DNA of 64,000 nucleotides from Procambarus clarkii (lineage: Eukaryota > Arthropoda > Malacostraca > Decapoda > Cambaridae): positions 20,380,167 to 20,444,166 of the forward strand of contig NC_091220.1 of assembly GCF_040958095.1 (NCBI RefSeq). Direction: 5' to 3'. This document shows, piece by piece, positions 20,847 through 31,700 of this stretch. A program made the translations under genes and the position numbers. Within the stretch, counting starts at the first letter, position 1. The number at the start of each line of letters is the position of its first letter. The notes beneath the pieces were generated by a model. It made no database searches. It had not been told where the DNA came from and saw nothing but the letters and a program-made list of their open reading frames with translations.

Positions 20847-21716
20847 CTACGATATAAGTCCAGGAACATTTCTTAGTTTATTACCAATGTCACACATTTG
20901 CCTCCAATTGTCTAGTACAAGTTGTCTGTCATTTCCAGCTATAGAGTCGTTTTGGACATACTTTAGCACAACTTTAGCAGTTAACCTGCGTGGAAGGACT
21001 CCACTACACAAGATTTCAAGATCACTAGAAATTTTCCCTGATGGGCAAGCGAACACATGTTTGGAGGGTTCAGGGGTGGAAGGGATAGTTTGGCAGTCAT
21101 TGCTTAAAAATCCCCTTATACACATGACCATCATCGAAATATCGCTGGTGGATTTTTTCTCATGTTGGAGTTGCTCTTGCAGCCGCTCCATCTCCTGCTG
21201 TGACTGCTGTTGGTGTTCCTGCAACCGGTCACGAAGGGCAACCACTGCTTGAATAGTGGAGCGACCCAAGGGCGAGGTGGTAGGGAGGCTGAGGTTGCGA
21301 TCTGTCTCATTTTGATCCAGTTCCTTATCCCCCACTTCCAGTTGACTGTAGGGTCCAGCTGTGGATGGTGGTCTCACAGTAAGTGACATTAACCCAGAAC
21401 CAGGAAGTGGCCACTCTACATCAGGGGAAGGCCCACCACTGGCAGAAGATGCAGCACCTGGTTCTTGTGGGGGAGCTGGGATGATGGCAGGAGTCTTCAG
21501 TCGGGCACCGGTCCCCTTGTGCACTTCGTAATTTAAAGGTGGTGAGTTTGGCAGCCAGCTGGAGCGAACATCACCTCCAGATGGCTCTGCACAGCGAGTG
21601 GGACTGATGGCAGCATTTGGCAACTGCTCTTCATGGTGGTGTGAAGGGTATGACGAGTGTTGTGTCAACACCCCCGGGAGGCAGGTTCCTGGCACCTGAT
21701 GGGCAGGCGCAGGCAT
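20847..21716 (-). CDS. LINE ORF1 with coiled coil, 289 aa, intact frame
   Basis: The frame is an uninterrupted 289 codons just upstream of the endonuclease start of the same element, so it is most simply LINE ORF1. The first 150 residues are rich in P, S and G. A charged, Q/E-rich helix (RDRLQEHQQQSQQEMERLQE, about residues 160-190) predicts a coiled coil, the multimerisation device of many LINE ORF1 proteins. The last 90 residues (VFACPSGKISSDLEILCSGV, then ALTAKVVLKYVQND-like) are a compact domain of unknown type. No zinc knuckle is present, unlike the ORF1 at 11175. A host origin cannot be excluded without a search, because the frame is better preserved than the ORF2 behind it. Confidence 0.6.
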   Translation of the reverse strand: MPAPAHQVPGTCLPGVLTQHSSYPSHHHEEQLPNAAISPTRCAEPSGGDVRSSWLPNSPPLNYEVHKGTGARLKTPAIIPAPPQEPGAASSASGGPSPDVEWPLPGSGLMSLTVRPPSTAGPYSQLEVGDKELDQNETDRNLSLPTTSPLGRSTIQAVVALRDRLQEHQQQSQQEMERLQEQLQHEKKSTSDISMMVMCIRGFLSNDCQTIPSTPEPSKHVFACPSGKISSDLEILCSGVLPRRLTAKVVLKYVQNDSIAGNDRQLVLDNWRQMCDIGNKLRNVPGLIS

Positions 21717-21717
21717 A

Positions 21718-21975
21718 AACTGTGGCAGGAGCGGTGTTCAAGTCTGGCACCTTGACTGTGTCAAGCGACGAGCTGCTTACAGTCAGGTGCCCAGCCCCGC
21801 CCACCCGGGAGGACGGTTGCTGGGTACTGCTGCCGGCTCTAATTCCTGTGCTGAGCCACCTGGACGTAGTGTTCGTAGCAGCTGGATACCAAATACTTCA
21901 TCAGCTGGATACCATCTGCCAAGCACCAAGTGCACGGGGCCAGACGACAGGTGTCTGTTCAATAGCTGATAACTA
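21718..21975 (+). pseudogene. Inverted partial copy of the neighbouring ORF1 start
   Basis: The plus frame at 21787-21969 reads CAEPPGRSVRSSWIPN, matching CAEPSGGDVRSSWLPN of the minus-strand ORF1 whose start is at 21716. The two copies are head to head around 21717. The sequence then degrades. Confidence 0.6.
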
Positions 21976-22149
21976 GTTCAATATTATATTTAATCAACAA
22001 CAAGCTCAGTCTGAATGCTCTGTGAGAAACAAGATTCATCTTATGTTTGGCAAGGGCGACGGGAATAACGCATACCCCCGGTTTTAAGGAACCCTGTTAT
22101 AAATATTATTGTAATTAAATATCCTTCTCACATGATCCAATTCTATGAA

Positions 22150-22530
22150 TTAATGTATAGTAATTATTTAGAGCTCAGTTTGATCTCTGGTTTCCAACTA
22201 AGGAACCCTTGTTTGCTTGTTTGCTGTTGGGGAGTTCTATCCACTAGTTTGGCTTTTGGTAGCAATTTTAACCAGAATAGGGGTTTGTTTTGGAAGCTTA
22301 CCTTTCTAGATGCTTGACCTGGTCGATGGCAGACATAGAATGCTTCCAACCACACGGGGGTTTCTATAGGCCATTGCTTCCCTTGCCTCTCTGAGGGGGC
22401 CAGGTTCTGGCCGTGGGCCCCGGTAGGCCCTAAGAACTCCATACACATGACTGTGCCAAAGTCTGACATTAGCATATCAGCCTGGTAAAGCTCCGGGGAG
22501 CCGACGGGGCTCCCCCCCAAAAAATCCATA
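22150..22530 (-). repeat. Dispersed repeat of unknown class (end type G7-AGCCCC)
   Basis: The minus strand starts with ATTTTTTGGGGGGGAGCCCC and GGCTCCCCGGAGC and includes GCCAGAACCTGGCCCCCTCA. The same end type and internal words recur at 28670-29060 and 33600-33780. No coding function is supported despite a 121-codon open frame. Confidence 0.55.
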
Positions 22531-22539
22531 TTTCAGAGT

Positions 22540-24540
22540 AAACATCAATATTTCCTTCATTGAATTATACCTCATACAAAAATATATGTATTATTCATCT
22601 CTGTTCTGTTAAAATGGGAATTTTATATAGAAAAAATTGCATACATACAGATTTTTATGCAATATTAAGTTTTCCTGTTACATACAGTAATCTAAGTTCT
22701 TATCTCAATGTAAAACATTGAGCTTCATATTAAGGTACTCAAAACAAAACACTGAATTATATATGAAAGACAAATCTTCCAAAAATCACATTGATTGGAC
22801 GTGTCATTTTAGCTCATACAGTACTGTATATACATTAATTTGCAACATTAGGATACATTAGGATATATACAGTATATTTGGTAATACCTAAGCCATGTTG
22901 TGAGAGGTTTTAATGTGGATAACCTTGGCTATATAACCAGTATGGTTATGTAGTACAGCATTAATTAATTCGGAGAGAAATTAAAAGTTTCTAGATATTA
23001 GTCAAAACTATTTACAGTATAGACATAGGTTACCTATGTTGTTGACCAGTTTCACCGAGAATTTTATTGAGAAAAAATTTCTTTAAAGAGCTACCGTAGT
23101 TGGGAATCAAAGTTCCAATAGACAACTAAGTGGAACAATGCAATATGAACAGTAAAGGTGAGGCCTTTCTTGCCACTAACTGCTCAGGAGTTAACTGTGT
23201 GGTGCCAAAAAAAACAGTAGCCAAGCCGAGGAGCAAGAATCCACTCTATCAAACATATAAATTATTGGGACTGATTAAAAGTTCTAAATCTGTATTCTCT
23301 AGAGCGCAGGTGAGGGAGAAACATAATAATTTACATGTAGAAAACATTAGACGTTTATAATTTTCACACAGAAATAACATCATGTGAAACTAGTAAGGAT
23401 GGCAGGATGTGGAAAACAGCCTCATTGAAATGCAGAGGTGCAGTAGGTATGCTGAGAGAGAGCTCCATCAACATCAAAGGCCCAAGACACTTCAACTTTC
23501 ATTTTTCAAGGCCCAAGATATTTCATTTTCTCCCACTATACATAAGGGGCATAACTGGCCAGCCTCTTACGGTGATCAAGAGAGAGCTCAATAAACCACT
23601 CCAAAGGATACCTGATCAATCAGGCTGTGATCAGCCACTTCCAACACCTTGGTTGACCAAATGACCAACCATTAGTCCTGGACAGGACCGGGTAGTGGGA
23701 ATGTTCATTCCTGAAACCACCACTGGGTAGGTATGGTACGAAAATATGAACTTCAACAAAAAAATAATTATCTGTCTGAAGCATACATTTCCAGTATAAT
23801 TGTCTAAAAAAAATATTTTCTTATATCATAAAAGTTTAAGTTAAAAATAAAATCTGTCAAATTAGAAATATAAAAAACTGAGCCCCCCATTTATCTAGGC
23901 AAGAGGTTAATTCATACCAGCACAAGTAACCTAACTCCTGTAAATAATGACTAATTCTAACTCCACAAACACATCTGTGAAACACTAGAGACTGGTTGGA
24001 TGGAGAAGTTGCAACACACAGTATAACTCCCTTTCACCAACACAAATATTGCAAGTGACAAAAATATATAAATTGCCAAGATGGAGGGTATTCAGGAGCA
24101 AACTTTCTATTAAAATTACCAATCCAAATTCTCTCAAGTGTGTAATATTTTTCCAACACAATGGTATAAATTTTTTTTATATCTTGCTCTTTTTTTACCA
24201 CAATTTCTCATTCCTATCATTAATTTCACTATAATGAATTTATATACTGTACTGTATTCATAGTCCTTTAATCTTCTGTCTCCGCATACCTGAACCATTT
24301 CACTACTCCATCTTCCATTTTGTTACCACGCCTCTACTATTACCTTACACCTTTCTTTCATACTCTGTCCAAACTTCTCCTTATATAACTAACCTTCACA
24401 AACTGTTGGTAATTCTTGCTATCCAATTAGAATTCTAGACCAACTTACCAGTTCAAGACATTTGCTTAATATCCATCATGGTATTAAAGAGACTCCAACC
24501 ATAATAATAGGCCAAGACCCCACAACAGTCTTCACAAGCT
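22540..24540. other. Two kb without a supported gene
   Basis: AT-rich. 23590-23720 contains a decapod-type dispersed repeat fragment (CCAAAGGATACCTGATCAAT, CAGGCTGTGATCAGCC). No coding signal or splice-consistent exon was recognised. Confidence 0.5.
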
Positions 24541-24573
24541 CACCTCCACTGTTAGGAAAGTTAGCTAAAGAGG

Positions 24574-24743
24574 CGATGAATCACAATAACGTGGCTAAAG
24601 TATGTTGACCAGACCACACACTGGAATGTGAAGGAACGACGATGTTTCGGTCCGATCTGGACCATTCTCATCGACTTGAGAATGGTCCAGGACGGACCGA
24701 AACGTCGTCGTCCCTTCACATTCTAGTGTGTGGTCTGGTCAAC
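24574..24743. mobile_element. Foldback retroposon with 13-bp TSD
   Basis: Perfect 13-bp duplication TTAGCTAAAGAGG at 24561-24573 and 24744-24756. Between them is a 30-bp lead (GATGAATCACAATAACGTGG), then inverted arms of about 67 bp (24604-24670 and 24677-24743) around the 6-bp centre TCGACT. The arms begin GTTGACCAGACCACACACT and differ at only a few positions. There is no open frame. Confidence 0.8.
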
Positions 24744-24889
24744 TTAGCTAAAGAGGTATAGTTTGAATGTGACATTCGTGTGTGTGTCTTGCAGCTTGTT
24801 CTTCCATCCAGCCCCGAGTGTTTCACACACGGTGTATGGAGGTGTGGAGTTAAAATATCGTATTGCACGTTTAAACTTGTTCAAGCATA

Positions 24890-25020
24890 TACTCTTTTAT
24901 TTATTTATTTATGCATATACAAGAAGGTACATTGGGATTGTGAGGATACATAATATGGTAATTACAATCTTGTAAAGCCACTAGTACGCGCAGCATTTCG
25001 GGCAGACCCAGATCTTTTCT
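24890..25020 (-). mobile_element. LINE A 3' tail fragment
   Basis: TTTATTTATTTATGCATATACAAGAAGG, then the shared motif GCCACTAGTACGCGCAGC (24979-24996), as at 6525-6625. Confidence 0.7.
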
Positions 25021-25482
25021 AGGTACAGTACAGTATCTGTATAGGAGAAATGACAAGGGAAATTTTGAACAGGTTATATTGGTTAATTCCATATTATAAA
25101 GAAATGTATATTGCACAATGTAAAATTTAAATTACAAAATATAAACTATACACAATTAAGTAGTTATCTGGCCAGGAACACACACAAACATACAATACTC
25201 TTAATTAAGTTCCTCCTTACTTTATTTTTTTTTAATAAAATATTTAACAAAGTATTATCCTTGAATACTACTTCACGCACTTAAGATACCATCTTGGCCC
25301 CCTGGTCTCACCTCACATGAAACTTAACAAAGTTTCTGCTAGGAAAAAGTTACTTTTTTTTTGTAATTTAATCAAATTGTAAAAATAAATATATAAATGC
25401 CTATATTATATATATAATAAAATGTATTGAATGTGCAAGATGAATAAATTTACGGAATGTCAACCATTTTGATGAGTATAAA

Positions 25483-25735
25483 TCATTCTACAGACTGGAA
25501 TGTGCTGTATGAGTCTGATGTTCCTCCTTCTTGATCCAAGATGCTGGACAAAGCCACATCACGCTTGTTTTTTACAACTTTCCATGAGCGCTGCGTGTAA
25601 GTGAAATATGCCTCAATTTCCCCAAGGGTGCGGCCCTTGGTCTCCGGAACAAGTAAATACACGAGTATCAGTCCAATAACACACACACTGCTGTAGACTG
25701 TGCAGGTACCAGCAATACCAGTCAAGGATTCCAAT
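25483..25735 (-). CDS. Transporter exon 9 (TM12, C-terminus, stop)
   Basis: TM12 is followed by VPETKGRTLGEIEAYF and a 45-residue cytosolic tail. The TGA stop is at 25483-25485. Confidence 0.93.
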
Positions 25736-28700
25736 CTAATTAGAAATAGAAATAATGAAGATTGTAGTACACTACTGTAATCCTAAATATACTGTATAGC
25801 AAGTAAGTAATCATGAAAAGAAAAGTCAAAGCCCAGAAAGCTATATAGATAATGTACAGCAAAATATGCATGTTACTTTTAACAGAGGCAAGAGCTGGTA
25901 TTATTTACCGTCCTAAATAATTTGGCTTTCTAGGTCACCACTTTGGACAAATTAGGTTAGTCAGTTTTGGAAATTTTAGATCTTGGTTTAGGTTACAAGT
26001 GGCCCTTATATAAGACTGCTGTTTGTCAGAATTTGAGCAGTAGGCAAGAAAACCAGCTTGTAATAATGAAATACCTCTTACTGGTTGGGCTTCAGTGACT
26101 CCCTTGTCTTTTCCCCCCTCTACCAGGTGAGTTGAATTGTTGTCATAGGCTTTGGCCTGATGAATGTTGACAAGGGGAGCCAGCAACTCCCAATAATGCT
26201 GCCATCTGTCAATGGTCAGCTGTAACTAGAGGGTTTTGAACCAACAACTGGATTTGCAGATTTCTTTGCTGCTTGAATTTTTCTCCGTGAACCTTTAAGT
26301 TGCCTATTTTGCTTCGCTTACACATTGGATGTTTCCTTGGTAAGGATAATTGTAACACTTCCCTGCTTTTGTGAGTAGGGAGAAGCTCGGGAATCTGGTC
26401 TCCAGTAGCTGGTGTAAAGGACTTCTAGTGCAAATGACTCAATATGTGCGGAGCTATCTCAGTGTGGCTAGGCTACAGGGTTGTTCATTATAGTCACCAA
26501 CAATGACCAAAAATTATTCCATTATTTCCGTCTAAGAGAAAAAGTTTCTATTACAATGCTGCTAAAAATCATTATTAAGCAAGTTAAATTAAGTAACAAT
26601 TTTCAATATTATGGGATAAAATTTGAGAAATTTGTACTCCAGAAAAAATACAGTAACATATGTAAACACTAAGGCTTGTAAAGTATATTTAAAGAGTAAG
26701 CATGACAAGATAAAAAAAAAGGTGCTCCTATAAAATAAAAATGATATAGCCTGCTTTGCTTAATATAAAAAATAAACTTGTCCTTTTATAAATGTATTTC
26801 ACGAAAAACCAGACTACGAATTCAAATAGATATTTTAGCAGCTTAAGGTCAACTCACACCTTGAATCAAATTGCACATCTCCTTTGGAATGCATAGGTTA
26901 AATACATTAGTTTTAGTTGTTACAGAGATTTTGCTCATTGTTCTTAATCATAACTTTATGGGATGAGATTTAATATATATAGTTAATATATATTGCTCAT
27001 GATCGCTGCAAAACTAACGCTCAATACACATTACAGCATATTCAGCTATTTACAAATAGGACTAAGCAAAAATCATAAACTACTTACCTGAAGTAAGTCT
27101 TGGTAATTATGAAAGCTAGAAACCAGTTTAGTACAGAGATGACAGCAGCGGCCTTTTCCCTCGCTGCTTGTGGGAACATTTCCCCCACCAGCACCCACGT
27201 GATCGGCCCCACGCCGAACGAATAAGCGCTGACATAGACGATCGCAGCAAGTATTGCAACCCAACTTCCTCCTGCATTATGACAGAAAATATATATACTG
27301 TACAGTACATACATATATTTAATCATGTTGCTGATAGATACCATTACTTAGTATTTCTGAATTCTGTACTCCTTCCCGGCTTGGTGCCTTCTTTTGAAAT
27401 TCACTTACTTAACCACTGTGTTGCGCCGAGTTTATTGTGAAATTCCCCATGCGCATGAAATCAAGTGTTCCCAAAAATGATTTTTTCTTATTAAAATGAT
27501 GAATTCCCTTCCCTAAATATGTCTATGTAAAAATAAATGTCTAATTCCACTTACTTTGGGTGTGGGGACGTGGACACAATGTGTGCCGTGACGTCATCAG
27601 GGGCTGGTCGCCCGTGCATGAAGCTCCCAGACAAGGTCGCCCGGGCCATTCAAGCACCGCGTGTTGCCACAAATATATTTTCAATTATTTGTTCTATGTA
27701 TTTCCAATGCAGTTTTATTTTTTTTATCATCTATGATGCATATTTGTGTCCTTTAGAATATGTATATGGTAGAATGTTCATAATGTTCCATGGCACTGTG
27801 ATACATGTGTCAGTAATGTGTCCACAATAAATGTTTATTGTCGCAATATTACTTGTTAAAAATTCACTAAAATTACAATATGTACAGTTTCACACACTAT
27901 TTACACAGTAACACACTGTATTACACACTCAGTACTTCGGAAGTGAGTAATAACCAACGAAGTAGTCCAAGGTACACAGCGCGACTTCACTCCCGTTGCA
28001 CCAGGTACAGATAGATTTTTGCTTAGTGTTTCTTCGTTCTGTGTGCTTACAAATAACGCACTCACGTACACCCTTGGCTTTAGTACTTGTAGGTGGTATG
28101 TAGCCAAGCTTGTAAAGCATAAAGTAGCATTGAAAAGATTATAGGAAAAGATCATTTTGTAAGGTAGTCTTGAAAAGATCGCTTTGTAAGCTGAATCTAA
28201 GTGGGTGGCTGAATCTAATCCTGTGGCTTAGATTCAGCCACCCTCGAAGAGTTTCCGTCAATCTAAAAGTGATTCAGGCATTCTCGAAGAGATTCAGGCA
28301 TGCTGGAAGAGATTCAGCTATTCTTGAAAATATCTATGGAAAACACCACCATGGAAGCTGGTAACACTGTTCATCTATGCTAATTGTATCAGATGCATCG
28401 TCACTGAACACAGAAAACGATTCATCTATTTATCATCTACAGTGGTACCTCGGAATACGAGTGTCCCTGAATACTAGCAGGATTTGCTCGGAAAATGTGC
28501 TCGGTAGGCGAGGGTTACCTCAGAACACGAGTTAGCCGATACGTGTACAGGCCGAACTAGCGCATGGTGGTAAGGCGATCATCGCCCCTCACCCCTCAGT
28601 TTACCAGTTTAAATATTTCAACTAGTTGAAATTATGGAAGCTTAAAACAAGAATATACTTATGGTACCTTAAAACCCAGCATTGAATGTAATGAAATGCC

Positions 28701-31700
28701 TCTTTCTGGAGGATCCTTGGTGGCTCCCTGAACCTATCTTCCTGAGATTGTTTTTCATATTAAACTTGTTTTACTGTGTACTGATTGTTGCAGTATTTTT
28801 GCCTGATGTATTTGTAACTCCACCGAGCTCTTTTGAGTAAATCTCTTGTTCCGTGTGACTCATTTGCTTTAGTCATTTGGCAGTTTTCGAGGTTTCATTC
28901 TCTGTGAACTCTCCAGTTCCCGTAAAGCTGTGCTTTCTGGAGGCTATTCTCTGCACCTCTGTGAGGGGGCCACAGTCTGGCACTGGTCCCAGTTGGCTAA
29001 AGAGAACTGTACAGATATGCGGCTAATGTGACCGTGTAATGTGTAGAGATACACGGCTAATGTGACCTTTCAGTATGAAGCAATCTAAGGAAGATTGATT
29101 TTAGGCAAAGCCTAAAATTACCCGTGAATGAGCACCAATTTGCACACCACAACCTAATATGTATACTCATTCAGTTTGGTAACATCAATTTTCATGTTAC
29201 CTCGCTCGTTTTGGTATCAAATTGTTAACAATATAAAGATGCGTATTTTAAAACTAGTCCCATAATAATAGCACAAATAGAATTTTAACAAATATTTTAA
29301 AATTTAAAAATTAGACCCAAAAAGTATTTATAATCTTTCAAGTGTTCTGGCATTAAATTTCGCGTTACATCTTTCATTTTGGTATCAAATTGTGCGCATT
29401 CTAAAGGCACTTATTTTGAAACTATCCCGAGGTCGATCGGATAAAAAATGGATTTTATACAAATATTTTTGTAGTGGATGCAAGTCCTGTCCACGGCTAG
29501 GAATCAAGAGAACAAAAAAATGGACGTGATCGGTGTCCAAACCGAGCGATACTGTTAATTACTGCATATGAGAAACATTACAGCAAATGGATCTTGCTGA
29601 TACAGCATTATAAAAAATTATTTGGTAAACTCAATATGGTTTCAAAATTATTACAAAATTTTAATTGAATAATTAAAGCTTGGTCACAAACCTGCTCCAT
29701 ATTTAGTTGCAACTTCACAGATTGCAATGGTAGCCAGTGCAATAGCCATGGCAGCAATAGATGTCATGAGCAATTTTCGACGCCCTAACTTGTCCACAAA
29801 AACAGCAGCCCCAACAGTTGAAAATACCTGTAACATTAAAACACATAAAAACAGCAGTGACATCAAAGCTGCACAACGACTAGGAGCAAAAGTGAAACAG
29901 TTTGAAAGGCGTTATGAAAGGCGTTATGAAAGGCATTATGAAAGGCATTATGAAAGGCGTTATGAAAGGCGTTATGAAAGGCATTCATAACGCTCCAATT
30001 CCGATCAAATTCAATGATCCAACAATAAAATCAAAATGGCTACAATCAGTGGGGCCATCAAACCCTTTCCAGGTATTTCACTAAAAAAACTTACTGCAAA
30101 GTATTCATTTATACATGAGTATATGGATCTCTGCCATGACACATCTTAAGTATTTGAAACTATTCTGCGGTACTGTATTGTACTTGCAAAGCCACCCCAT
30201 TATTATAGTGTATGATAAGATCATCTGTGGAGGAGGCCATCATCAGGTATCAGTACAGTATATGGTCAAACCGATACTACTCCTCACAGAGTTTCCTAAC
30301 TAATATATCACTCTGTGTATCATAAAAACTGACTTAATTATAAACTAATACCGGCTTGCACTTTCCAAAAATCACATCACTACAGTTGTCAATGAATACT
30401 GATCATTTAGAAGTCATTATAAGAGCAAAGAGGCAATAAAAATTCCACTCAAATAATGCCTTTCATATAGAGTTGCTTTAAGGCAGGAAAATAATGGAAA
30501 GAATCCAGCATTCTTCAGAGGTTTTGCTAGTGCAGGCACTATCCACGTATATTTTATATTCTTGTATATAAGATGTTACAACATACTAAACATATCAAAC
30601 CTTAATTATGTAAACAAAAATTGCATAAGTACGTACGAGTGTAAGCGTTTGAAACGAGGCAGGATATACTAAGTCCAAGTGTTTGTTTACAATGTAAAAA
30701 AACCCTGGGCAAAAATTATATGATTTGGAAATATTTTTCTAGACGCAGTTACAAAAGTTGAATATCATAACACTGATCGAATTTACCTGATTTAAGCATT
30801 ACCACGCAATGCAGCATAAGGTACAGAAACACCAAGATAGAAAATGCCATTTAATGTATACAAATGGGCTGAATAAAATTTTGTGAAATACACAATACTG
30901 TACATTAGAAAAGTGGTAGTGTAGTACTGTACCTGCATGAGTGTGACCACAGTAGCTGCCCAATATTCACTGACAGCTGGCACAGCTTGATGAAGGAAGG
31001 TGGCACAGAATGTTATGATAGCATTGTAGCCAGAGCACCGATTGACCACAGTTACCAAAGCCACAACTCCAAGAGGGAACACACATGATCTATGAGTTAT
31101 GATGTCAAGCCATGAAAAAGCATTATATCTGAAAAAATGGTGAATATGAATAAGATTATAGTATCACATTCCTTATAATATACATACATAATAAAATGTT
31201 TGTATTTTTATGGTAAAAACCAGCATTAAATGTAATGAAACTCATCATTCTGGTAGATCCCCGGTAGCTCCCTGAACCTATCTCACCAAGATGGCTTTCC
31301 ACTATTGGGTCACATCAGTCACAGAAGTCCTGATTGACCTACTAAGAACCAGAGCCAGAACCTTGCCCCACCTCACAAGAGGAACAAAGAGCAGGGGATT
31401 GTTACAGACAACTGCAAGATTCACAAAGTAAAGTCACTGAACCAGCCAAATGACTCCACAAACGATTCATGCAGGTAAAACTCGCACCCCCTCTCATACC
31501 AAGAACTGCAATGAAAGATGCAAGTGGATTCCAATAACTAAGCCACCTGTAAACCATAGAAATGTTAACATTTGTGTCATGAATTCCAGATGCATGAAGG
31601 GGCAGAGAACATCGAATCTGCAAGGTACATCACCAGGCCGATCTGTTGGAAGAAGCAGAGCTGCAGAAAAAGCCCAGATGCCACACTGGGCCAGAGGAGC

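Noticed and set aside
22164-22529. 121-codon minus-strand frame as a host gene
   Set aside because: It lies within a dispersed repeat that recurs elsewhere in the window, with no recognised domain.
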